Positions 6,304 to 12,863 of a DNA stretch of 16,372 nt are shown here, one piece after another. Source of the DNA: JALYOK01 sp031419835. Its GTDB lineage: Bacteria; Pseudomonadota; Gammaproteobacteria; Burkholderiales; JALYOK01. Every line of letters begins with the position of its first letter. Position 1 is the first letter of the stretch. The notes under the pieces are model-generated. The model was not told where the DNA came from. It made no database searches and was given only the letters and a program-made list of their open reading frames with translations. Location: positions 1 to 16,372 of the forward strand of contig JANOLP010000268.1 of the NCBI GenBank assembly GCA_031419835.1, written 5' to 3'. The translations under genes were made by a program, and so were the position numbers.

Positions 6304-7513
6304 ATGCTATTTCAGTCATCGCTTTATTTTGCTCGCCTAGCCATCGCAGTCTTTATCTACTGGTCGATCGGCGATCGCGTGCGGGCGCGCTTTTATGCGC
6401 TCGCTATCGGTAGCCTGGCCGTATTCACCTATCTGCTGCAGCGACACTTAGAAAACCAAATTGCATTTGCCTTCATTGCAGTCATGGCGGCATTGGTCAT
6501 CCTCACCTATGCAATTGTATGCAATTGGCCAGCGATTAGTACACAAGCGATCGCAAGCACTGCTAATCGTTGGCCTATGCATTCCATTTTTTGTGTTTCT
6601 AGTGCCGCTACTTGGCAATATGCTTCACACAGCCAGAACAGTTTCGTGGCTCGTGCCGGTCAGTTTAGGTTTCTTCGCGTTGCGCCAAGCGCATTTCGTC
6701 TTCGAATGTTATCGCGGTGGAATCAAACAGGCCGACCTGGTGAGCTATGTCGCCTATATTTTGTTTTTCCCATCGTTGGTCGCCGGGCCGCTGGAGCGAT
6801 TCCCCAAATTCATCAATCAAGTCACGCAAGCACGGCTGGGCTGGGATCATTTTGGTGTTGCCGCCGAGCGGCTCATCAGCGGCGCGTTGAAAAAATTCGT
6901 CATCGCCGATGGTGTCATTGCCGCGGCGCTACCGCCGGCCAGTTTGACGCAAAACGGTTTCGCCGACGTCACCTGGTGGACGCTTGTGTTCGCCTGTACC
7001 GCGAAATTACTCTACGTCTATTTCGACTTCTCCGGCTACACCGACATGGCTCGCGGTACCGCCCGGTTGTTTGGTATCGAGCTGATTCCCAATTTCAATT
7101 TTCCACTGCTACGTTCGAATCTTGCGGAATTCTGGCGTGGTTGGCACATCAGTTTGTCGAGTTTTTTACGCGACTACATTTACTTTCCCTTGGTGGCCAA
7201 GTATCGAAACACCGTCGTGCCGCTGCTTGCGACGATGATCGCCAGCGCCGCTTGGCACGGCATTAATCCCGGCTGGCTCCTTTGGGGTGTACACCATGGT
7301 ATCGGACTGGTTTGCTTGGCCCGTTTCCAACGCAGCGTTCATAAATTTCCTTGGTTAGTCCAACTGCGTACCACGGGAAAATGGCGGCTGGTCGCAACCC
7401 TCTTGACCTGGTTCTGGGTGGTATTGGGATTTAGTCTGACTTGGCACGTGGACAACATCGCGCTGAGCTTGCGAATTTATTTTCGATTCTTAACGTTCGG
7501 ATTAGTGCAATGA
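6304..7513 (+). pseudogene. MBOAT O-acyltransferase (DltB-like), frame broken by a 10-bp tandem duplication
   Basis: A multi-span membrane-bound O-acyltransferase that would pass the acyl group from the carrier protein across the inner membrane. It starts at 6304 after TAAGG. Residues 1-71 read in one frame as hydrophobic spans. From about 6518 the family sequence continues in the +1 frame. At the switch, TATGCAATTG occurs twice in tandem (6508-6517 and 6518-6527). Removing one copy gives a continuous 399-residue protein reading LTYAIGQRLV across the join. The restored protein has both family histidines: H278 in EFWRGWHISL and H315 in AAWHG. As written, the first frame runs on to 7266 as nonsense. 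The C-terminus (FLTFGLVQ) carries no aromatic acyl-shuttle motif; that motif is on the next ORF, which overlaps the stop as ATGA. The family is secure. Whether the duplication is real, phase-variable or an assembly error is unknown. Confidence 0.88.
6508..6527 (+). repeat. 10-bp tandem duplication inside the MBOAT gene
   Basis: TATGCAATTG is repeated exactly, copy 1 at 6508-6517 and copy 2 at 6518-6527. Ten bases shift the frame by one, exactly the shift between the N-terminal and C-terminal MBOAT reading frames. Confidence 0.97.
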
Positions 7514-7629
7514 AAATTACGGTAACATGGAAAAATCAATGGGTACGCGCAGTGCTGCTTGGCTTCGCATTAGCATTAGTTTGGATTTTTGCCGGCGACC
7601 ATTTTAAATTCGTCTACCAAGCCTATTAA
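7510..7629 (+). CDS. 39-residue membrane microprotein, DltX-like acyl shuttle candidate
   Basis: The ATG at 7510 overlaps the MBOAT stop codon (ATGA), suggesting translational coupling. The product has a basic N-terminal part (K2, K8, R13), one hydrophobic span at about residues 12-28, and a short tail ending F-V-Y-Q-A-Y (34-39). Charge places the N-terminus in the cytoplasm and the tail outside. In Gram-positive Dlt systems the microprotein DltX ends in a similar aromatic hexapeptide whose Tyr carries D-alanine from the MBOAT DltB to DltD. Tyr36 would be the equivalent. Size, topology, position after the MBOAT gene and C-terminal motif all agree. No strong ribosome binding site is visible. 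A longer version starting upstream at 7441 is less likely because it would lie inside the MBOAT coding region. The function is inferred from context and motif, not from overall similarity. Confidence 0.75.
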   Translation: MKITVTWKNQWVRAVLLGFALALVWIFAGDHFKFVYQAY

Positions 7630-9239
7630 AATCCAACGGCCGCTCCATCGCGCCGCGGGTCCGACACGGCAATGTAGTCGCCGTTAACCTGTTCGATCAA
7701 ATTGGCGCCACCGAACATTAAGTGACTGCCGAACGGCGTGCTCGCCGGCATGAATCGTTCCGTCGCAATGATGGTGTGACCGCGCTTTGCCAAGTCCGCA
7801 CCGATGGTCTGAGCTAACGCAGCCTCTAAAACAATTGCCCTCTCCTCCACTGCGAGGCGCCAACGCGGCGCATTCAATATTTCCTGCGCCGATTGCGTTG
7901 CGTCGATGGCGTGCAGCACAAATTGAATATGGGCTTGCGGCTGCACGCTCCAACCCATTAAACCAAAACTCAGCATCGAACCGTCTTCTCGCCGCAGCAT
8001 CGCCGGACTATTGGTGTGGAATGGCCGCTTGTTCGGCGCGTAGCCATTGACGTGGCTCGGCTCAGGGTGAAACGCACTGGCACGATTTTGCAACGCGATG
8101 CCAGTCTCGGGAACCACCAATCCGGAACCAAAGCCGTGACCGCTGGATTGAATGTACGAGACGACCATGCCGTCACGATCGGCGGCCGTGAGGTAAGTCG
8201 TGCCGCCACTGCGATTGGTATTATTCGAGGGAAACCGCGCTTCGTCTATCGAAATTTTGGACGAGATTTCCGCTATACGCTGCGGCGAAAGAAGTTCATC
8301 AACGCTCACTCTCATCGCGTCGGCATCGGCGACATGGGCGTAGGTATCGGCAAACGCCAAGCGCATCGCCTCGATTTGCAAATGGATGCTATCCGCAGAA
8401 TCGACTTTGTATTGTGTCAAATCGAAACGATCAAGCAACCCTGCCGCGATCAGCGCGGCGATTCCCTGACTATTCGGCGGCATTTCAAAAAGCGTTGCGC
8501 CGCGATAGTTCATTTGCAACGGCGTGACCCACTCGGCTCGCTGTGCGGCAAGATCAGCCGCGGCAAGATGTCCGCCCGCGGAGATCGCATAGGTCGATAT
8601 TCTTTCCGCGAGTTCGCCACGGTACAACGCTTCACCCTTGGTCGATGCAATTTTTCGCAAGCTTTGCGCCAACAACGGTAACGCCGCACGCGCTCCCGGC
8701 GCGGGGCTCGTCCCGTTCGGATAGAAGCACGTGAGCACGTCGGGAAATTTTAGGTACTGCACCTTAAGTCCACGCCACACTCTCGCAATCAACGCAGTGA
8801 CGAGAAAACCTTCTTCGGCATAACGAATAGCCGGTTCGAACAACTCGGCAAACGGCAATTTCCCAAACCGCTCCGACAAACTTACCCAACCCGACACGGC
8901 ACCCGGAACCGTTACGCTCGGCCAACCATAATCAGAAATTTTTCCGCCGCCGTAGCCGGAAGGTGGCGCGCTAGGTGTGCGCCCGCTGGCATTCAAACCG
9001 ACGATTTCGCCGTCGTGAGAAATCAATGCGAATGCATCCGAACCCAGCCCGGAACTCACCGGTTCAACCACCATCAGCGTTGCTGCTGCAGCGATCGCAG
9101 CGTCGGCCGCGCTGCCGCCTTTCGCTAGCATCGCCAGACCCGCTTGAGCCGCCAGCGGTTGCGATGCCGCAACAACGTTCGCCGCCATCACCGGCGTACG
9201 ACGCGATGGATACGCACCAATCCAATCAAAAGATTGCAT
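7626..9239 (-). CDS. Gamma-glutamyltransferase-family protein
   Basis: N-terminal-nucleophile hydrolase of 537 residues. The family cleaves itself into two subunits and hydrolyses or transfers gamma-glutamyl groups from glutathione-like substrates. The N-terminus has the typical VVAASQPLAAQAGL.ML..GG block and later GLGSDAF. The predicted cleavage site is in SGGTTYL, making Thr347 the new N-terminal nucleophile, followed by DRDGMVVSYIQS. Further signatures are ALQNR, PFHTNSPA and the C-terminal DPRRDGAAVGF. The ATG at 9239 is chosen because it gives a normal N-terminus; upstream in-frame codons from a TTG at 9329 encode nothing family-like. No signal peptide is seen, so a cytoplasmic location is likely. 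Its stop overlaps that of the convergent microprotein gene by three bases. The true substrate is unknown; acylase-type relatives share this fold. Confidence 0.9.
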   Translation of the reverse strand: MQSFDWIGAYPSRRTPVMAANVVAASQPLAAQAGLAMLAKGGSAADAAIAAAATLMVVEPVSSGLGSDAFALISHDGEIVGLNASGRTPSAPPSGYGGGKISDYGWPSVTVPGAVSGWVSLSERFGKLPFAELFEPAIRYAEEGFLVTALIARVWRGLKVQYLKFPDVLTCFYPNGTSPAPGARAALPLLAQSLRKIASTKGEALYRGELAERISTYAISAGGHLAAADLAAQRAEWVTPLQMNYRGATLFEMPPNSQGIAALIAAGLLDRFDLTQYKVDSADSIHLQIEAMRLAFADTYAHVADADAMRVSVDELLSPQRIAEISSKISIDEARFPSNNTNRSGGTTYLTAADRDGMVVSYIQSSGHGFGSGLVVPETGIALQNRASAFHPEPSHVNGYAPNKRPFHTNSPAMLRREDGSMLSFGLMGWSVQPQAHIQFVLHAIDATQSAQEILNAPRWRLAVEERAIVLEAALAQTIGADLAKRGHTIIATERFMPASTPFGSHLMFGGANLIEQVNGDYIAVSDPRRDGAAVGF

Positions 9240-9418
9240 CACGAAATAGGCTTTCGCAGAATAAAAAATAGCGTCGCGCCAGCGCCCGCTCCACGCTTGC
9301 CGATCGGCGATACATGGCTTGCAAACCAATATTCATGCGCCTCTCCAAGCACCGACCCACCTTGGCTATAGCGTACCATGAATACCTCGCTCACCGGCGC
9401 CAACGCCGCGAGGGTCAT
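9239..9418 (-). CDS. Possible small ORF upstream of the gamma-glutamyltransferase gene
   Basis: An ATG at 9418 opens a 59-codon frame whose TGA overlaps the next gene's ATG (TGATG), as expected for coupled genes. The product has no motif, signal or membrane span I recognise, and I recall no family with this sequence. There is no convincing ribosome binding site. It may be chance. Listed because of the junction only. Confidence 0.2.
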   Translation of the reverse strand: MTLAALAPVSEVFMVRYSQGGSVLGEAHEYWFASHVSPIGKRGAGAGATLFFILRKPIS

Positions 9419-9629
9419 ACATCGCTTTATACTTTTGCATTCTGATGGTTTCGACGATAGCTGCAACCGCAATGCCCTCAACTTACATCAATCGCAAAGT
9501 TTCCAATTGACCCGCATCACCAGCTTTCAACCAATCGAATGCGTATCGGCGCGGATTCTGATCCTCGGCAGCAAGGCGCGCCGCGATTTCGTGCGAATAA
9601 AGGCAATGCTTGCGGCACTATTCACGAGG
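9240..9629. other. 390-bp gap with no confident gene
   Basis: Between gluconokinase and the gamma-glutamyltransferase gene no frame resembles a known protein. On the - strand, one frame from 9617 reads about 44 codons without a start (including RRYAFDWLKAGDAGQ) to a TAA at 9485-9483, then continues in the same frame for about 38 codons (including QKYKAMYDPRG) to a TAG. This could be a decayed gene, but open stretches of this length also occur by chance. The + strand frame 9378-9731 runs antisense into gluconokinase and looks spurious. Confidence 0.4.
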
Positions 9630-10112
9630 TTAGCGCAAAGCAATAACGATACGATCCACCAAGGTCTCAGGCGTATCGGCGATATCCAGCGACAAACAAT
9701 CCGCAGTTGCCTCAAGCGTCGCCAGCTGTGAATCCAATAATGCCGGATTCATATAATGGCTTTTACGGTCGGCGAGTCGCTGACGAATTAACTGATCTTG
9801 GCCACTGAGTAACACAAAGCGAACATCGTCACAGCCGATGCTGAGTCGTTCGCGATAACTTTTTTTCAGTGCGGAACACGCGAGCACAACGCTTCGTTGC
9901 TGCGTTTTCGCCTGTTGCAGTAACTGGTTGAGTTGATCGAGCCACGGCCAACGATCGCTATCCTGCAGAGGAATTCCGCTACGCATCTTCTCGACGTTAG
10001 TCGGCGGATGATGATCATCCGCATCGTAAAAGACCAACCCGCATCGCGCGGCGAGCAGCTTTCCCACCGTGGATTTGCCGACGCCTGTGACGCCCATCAA
10101 CACGACAATCAT
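9630..10112 (-). CDS. gntK: Gluconokinase
   Basis: P-loop kinase of 160 residues that phosphorylates D-gluconate to 6-phosphogluconate for the pentose phosphate or Entner-Doudoroff pathway in the cytoplasm. The Walker A motif GVTGVGKST lies at residues 7-15. The GntK signature D-A-D-D-H-H-P-P-x-N-x-x-K-M follows at about 30-43, then GIPLQDSDRWPWL, CSALKKSYRERL and a C-terminal SQLATLE stretch. Length and motif order match short bacterial gluconokinases. It lies 89 bases downstream of trpS on the same strand, with no strong terminator visible between them. No gluconate transporter or regulator is in the window. Confidence 0.95.
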   Translation of the reverse strand: MIVVLMGVTGVGKSTVGKLLAARCGLVFYDADDHHPPTNVEKMRSGIPLQDSDRWPWLDQLNQLLQQAKTQQRSVVLACSALKKSYRERLSIGCDDVRFVLLSGQDQLIRQRLADRKSHYMNPALLDSQLATLEATADCLSLDIADTPETLVDRIVIALR

Positions 10113-10201
10113 CGCTTAGTACCTGGTAACACGTTGCAGACTCGCAGTCACTACAAGTCTCGTTAGGCGCTCACGAAATCGCACAACCAAAAGCGAATAC
10201 G

Positions 10202-11404
10202 TTAGTTGTAACCCAATCCCATCGCATCGCGCACATCGCGCATCGTATCTTGCGCCATGCGCCGCGCTTTTTCACAGCCGTCGGCGATAATATTTTTCAC
10301 CAGCGTCGGATCTTCCAAATACATCGTCGCGCGTTCACGCATCGGCGCCAGTTCGTCGAGCACGCCTTCGATGACCGGTTGTTTGCAATCGAGGCAACCG
10401 ATGCCCGCCGACGTGCAGCCGTTTCGCGCCCACTCTTTGGTCGATTCGCTGGAATAAATTTCGTGCAATTGCCACACCGGACATTTATCGGGATTCCCGA
10501 CATCGGTACGCCGCACGCGCGCCGGGTCGGTCGGCATGGTGCGAATTTTTTTCGCGACGCTGTCGGCGTCTTCGCGTAGTGTGATGGTGTTGTTATACGA
10601 CTTCGACATTTTTTGTCCGTCGAGGCCCGGCATACGCGAGGCGGCGGTTAACAAGGCTTCCGGCTCGGCCAGAATCATTTTACCGCCTCCTTCGAGATAA
10701 CCGAACAGACGTTCGCGATCGATCATCGCAAGATTTTGCGTTTCTTGCAGCAACGCCTTCGCGCCCTCAAGCGCGGCTTCGTCGCCCTGCTCTTGAAATT
10801 TATTACGAAACTCGTGGTACAAACGCGCGCGTTTGCTGCCTAATTTTTTTACGGCGTCCAACGCCTTTTGCTCGAAGCCAGGCTCGCGGCCGTACAGATG
10901 ATTAAAGCGCCGCGCCACTTCGCGCGTGAGTTCGACGTGCGGCACTTGATCTTCGCCGACCGGCACTTGGTTGGCGCGATAAATCAAAATGTCCGCGCTT
11001 TGCAACAACGGATAACCCAAAAATCCATACATGCTCAGATCTTTTTCGCTCAACTTCTCTTGCTGATCTTTGTAGGTCGGCACACGCTCAAGCCAACCAA
11101 GCGGCGTCATCATCGACAGCAGCAAATGCAACTCCGCATGCTCCGGCACTTTTGACTGAATGAACAAAATCGCCTGGGCCGGATCGACACCGGCGGCAAG
11201 CCAATCGATGACCATATCCCAGACATTCTCCTGAATGATCTCCGGCGAATCGTAATGCGTCGTCAGCGCGTGCCAATCGGCGACGAAAAACAAACACTCG
11301 TATTCGTGTTGCAACTTGACCCAATTTTTTAACACGCCATGGTAATGGCCAAGATGCAATGCGCCAGTGGGACGCATGCCGGAAAGAACGCGATCAGCGT
11401 ACAT
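10202..11404 (-). CDS. trpS: Tryptophanyl-tRNA synthetase with a probable Fe-S cysteine motif
   Basis: Class I aminoacyl-tRNA synthetase that charges tRNA-Trp. The HIGH-type motif is HLGH (17-20) and KMSKS is at 265-269. SGMRPTGALHLGH and GEDQVPH are typical of TrpRS. At 400 residues it is longer than the E. coli enzyme of about 334. The extra length includes a middle insertion (about 180-225) and a cysteine-containing C-terminal part. Cys308, Cys330, Cys337 and Cys340 have the spacing C-x21-C-x6-C-x2-C, very close to the C-x22-C-x6-C-x2-C that binds a [4Fe-4S] cluster in Thermotoga TrpRS. It begins two bases after the stop of the upstream membrane protein gene, so the two are probably co-transcribed. 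Confidence 0.97.
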   Translation of the reverse strand: MYADRVLSGMRPTGALHLGHYHGVLKNWVKLQHEYECLFFVADWHALTTHYDSPEIIQENVWDMVIDWLAAGVDPAQAILFIQSKVPEHAELHLLLSMMTPLGWLERVPTYKDQQEKLSEKDLSMYGFLGYPLLQSADILIYRANQVPVGEDQVPHVELTREVARRFNHLYGREPGFEQKALDAVKKLGSKRARLYHEFRNKFQEQGDEAALEGAKALLQETQNLAMIDRERLFGYLEGGGKMILAEPEALLTAASRMPGLDGQKMSKSYNNTITLREDADSVAKKIRTMPTDPARVRRTDVGNPDKCPVWQLHEIYSSESTKEWARNGCTSAGIGCLDCKQPVIEGVLDELAPMRERATMYLEDPTLVKNIIADGCEKARRMAQDTMRDVRDAMGLGYN

Positions 11405-11406
11405 AG

Positions 11407-12051
11407 CTATATTCCAAAAAATAATGCAACAATACTGACAATCAATGTGACGAACGGCATCATCAACATACTCAACATTTTCGTCATCACCAGTAACAAA
11501 ATGATGATGAACGCATAGGGCTCGATGCTCGCGAGGGCTTGGCCATACTGTTGCGGCAACAGCGCAACGGCGATACGCCCACCGTCCAGCGGCGGAATCG
11601 GCAGCAGATTAAACACCGCCAAACCGGCGCTGATGAAAATTCCCGCTTGCGCCATCGCCACGAGTGGAACAGCGTAACTATTCCCGTCCATCATTGTGGC
11701 AATCTTAAAAATCAATCCCCAGAAAAACGCCAGTGCAATATTGGCAAGCGGGCCGGCGGCAAACACTTTAATAAAATCGTTGCGCGTTTTGAAGGCACTA
11801 AAATTAAGCGGCAACGGCTTTGCCCAGCCGAACAAAATACCACCGGCGAAAATCGATACGAGCGGCAATAGGATCGTGCCGATGGGATCGATATGCGGCA
11901 TCGGATTCAAGGTCATGCGTCCCGCCGCGTAGGCGGAGTTATCACCACACTTGCGTGCCATGTAAGCACGTGCCGCCTCCGGCATCGTGATCGCAAACAT
12001 CACCGGGAGGATGGAGATCGCCACCTGTTGAATCATTGCATTGAAATTCAT
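11407..12051 (-). CDS. Site-2-protease-like (M50) membrane protein, catalytic histidines missing
   Basis: A 214-residue hydrophobic protein with the architecture of short M50 intramembrane metalloproteases: an N-terminal span (ILPVMFAIT), GRMTLNPMPHIDPIGTILLP (45-64), LFGWAKPLP (73-81), FAAGPLANI (97-105), and FNLLPIPPLDGGR (147-159) with the usual zinc-ligand Asp156. The zinc motif HExxH is PEAAR at 24-28, so both histidine ligands are absent although the glutamate remains. If the family alignment is right it cannot bind zinc normally and is probably a pseudoprotease. It sits 17 bases downstream of yciO and two bases before trpS, a conserved position that suggests a retained function of some kind. 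Confidence 0.88.
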   Translation of the reverse strand: MNFNAMIQQVAISILPVMFAITMPEAARAYMARKCGDNSAYAAGRMTLNPMPHIDPIGTILLPLVSIFAGGILFGWAKPLPLNFSAFKTRNDFIKVFAAGPLANIALAFFWGLIFKIATMMDGNSYAVPLVAMAQAGIFISAGLAVFNLLPIPPLDGGRIAVALLPQQYGQALASIEPYAFIIILLLVMTKMLSMLMMPFVTLIVSIVALFFGI

Positions 12052-12068
12052 AGCTTCTTTGTTTTTTC

Positions 12069-12695
12069 CTAATTGATTCCAAGACCTTCGATCGCGCCTT
12101 TACCTTTGCGCACTAACACCGGCTCGTCCTCGGAAAGATCGATGACTGTCGTCGGCTCCGACGATAATTCACCACCATCGATCACCAACTCCACTTGATG
12201 TTCAAGCCGCTCGCGAATGTCGTAGCCCACCGTTAACGGCGTAGCATCGCCCGGTAAAATCAAGGTGGTGCTGAGCAAGGGTTCGTTCAATTGTTCGAGC
12301 AACGCTTGCACCACGCGATGCGCCGGGACCCGCAGGCCGATGGTGCTGCGTTTCGGATGGGACAATCGCCGCGGCACTTCGCGCGACGCACGCAGAATGA
12401 AGGTATAGCTTCCAGGGGTATGGGCGCGCAAAAAGCGATATTGTACGTTATCCACGCGCGCGAACTTGGCGATCTCGGACAGATCGCGGCACACCAGCGT
12501 TAGATGATGGTGATCATCGATCTCGCGAATACGGCGCATACGTTCAACTGCGTCCTTGTCGCCAAGGTGGCACCCGAGCGCGTAACAGGAATCCGTCGGA
12601 TAAACGATCACGCCGCCCGCGTGAATTAATTGAACCGCCTGTTGAATCAAGCGCGGTTGCGGATTGTCGGGATGGATGGAAAAGAATTGCGCCAT
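12069..12695 (-). CDS. yciO: YciO-type protein of the YrdC/Sua5 family
   Basis: A 208-residue protein that aligns end to end with E. coli YciO: FF.IHPDNPQ.RLI at the N-terminus, GGVIVYPTDS.YALGC, LVCRDLSE, TPGSYTFIL, VPRRL, TIGLRVP, EPLLSTTL and PTTVIDL near the end. The YrdC/Sua5 family makes threonylcarbamoyl-AMP for the t6A modification of tRNA; YciO is a paralogue whose own contribution is less clear. It lies between rnm and the site-2-protease-like gene. rnm (yciV) and yciO are also neighbours in E. coli, which supports the naming. Confidence 0.93.
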   Translation of the reverse strand: MAQFFSIHPDNPQPRLIQQAVQLIHAGGVIVYPTDSCYALGCHLGDKDAVERMRRIREIDDHHHLTLVCRDLSEIAKFARVDNVQYRFLRAHTPGSYTFILRASREVPRRLSHPKRSTIGLRVPAHRVVQALLEQLNEPLLSTTLILPGDATPLTVGYDIRERLEHQVELVIDGGELSSEPTTVIDLSEDEPVLVRKGKGAIEGLGIN

Positions 12696-12712
12696 TTATC
12701 GGCGACGCCCGC

Positions 12713-12789
12713 CCCTCACCCTTGCCTTCTCCCCATAGGGGCGAGGGGACAGAATTCCCTCTCCCTGTGGGAGAGGGTTGGGGTGAGGG
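12713..12789. repeat. Dispersed imperfect palindrome, CCCTCACCC family
   Basis: Left end CCCTCACCCTTGCC...TCTCCCC and right end GGGAGAGGGTTGGGGTGAGGG form an imperfect inverted repeat of about 77 bases between yciO and rnm. A similar sequence is widespread between genes in beta- and gammaproteobacteria, from memory. On the - strand it could form a hairpin in the rnm-yciO transcript. Confidence 0.75.
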
Positions 12790-12863
12790 ACGTTGGCTGT
12801 TAGAAAAATATTGTTCAACATTGCGTCGCAGTTAGCTCGCGCGACAAAACTATTGGACAGAAT

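Noticed and set aside
6304..7266. Single 320-residue protein as read from 6304
   Set aside because: Only the first 71 or so residues look like an MBOAT protein. After the 10-bp duplication this frame is Arg- and His-rich nonsense, while the family motifs continue in the +1 frame.
6461..7513. Independent 350-residue MBOAT starting at 6461
   Set aside because: Its first 20 or so residues are not membrane-like and it lacks the N-terminal spans, which are in the other frame just upstream. It is the 3' part of the broken gene.
7441..7629. 62-residue version of the microprotein starting at 7441
   Set aside because: The extra 23 residues lie inside the MBOAT coding region and add nothing membrane- or family-like. 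The ATG on the MBOAT stop codon fits better.
8016..8681. 221-codon open frame on the + strand inside the gamma-glutamyltransferase gene
   Set aside because: It is fully antisense to a well-supported enzyme, is very rich in Arg and Ile, and shows no domain.
9378..9731. 117-codon + strand frame between the gamma-glutamyltransferase gene and gluconokinase
   Set aside because: It runs about 100 bases antisense into gluconokinase, has no ribosome binding site and no recognisable motif.
12696..12863. Small gene between yciO and rnm
   Set aside because: The gap is filled mainly by a known type of dispersed palindrome and holds no plausible start with coding character.
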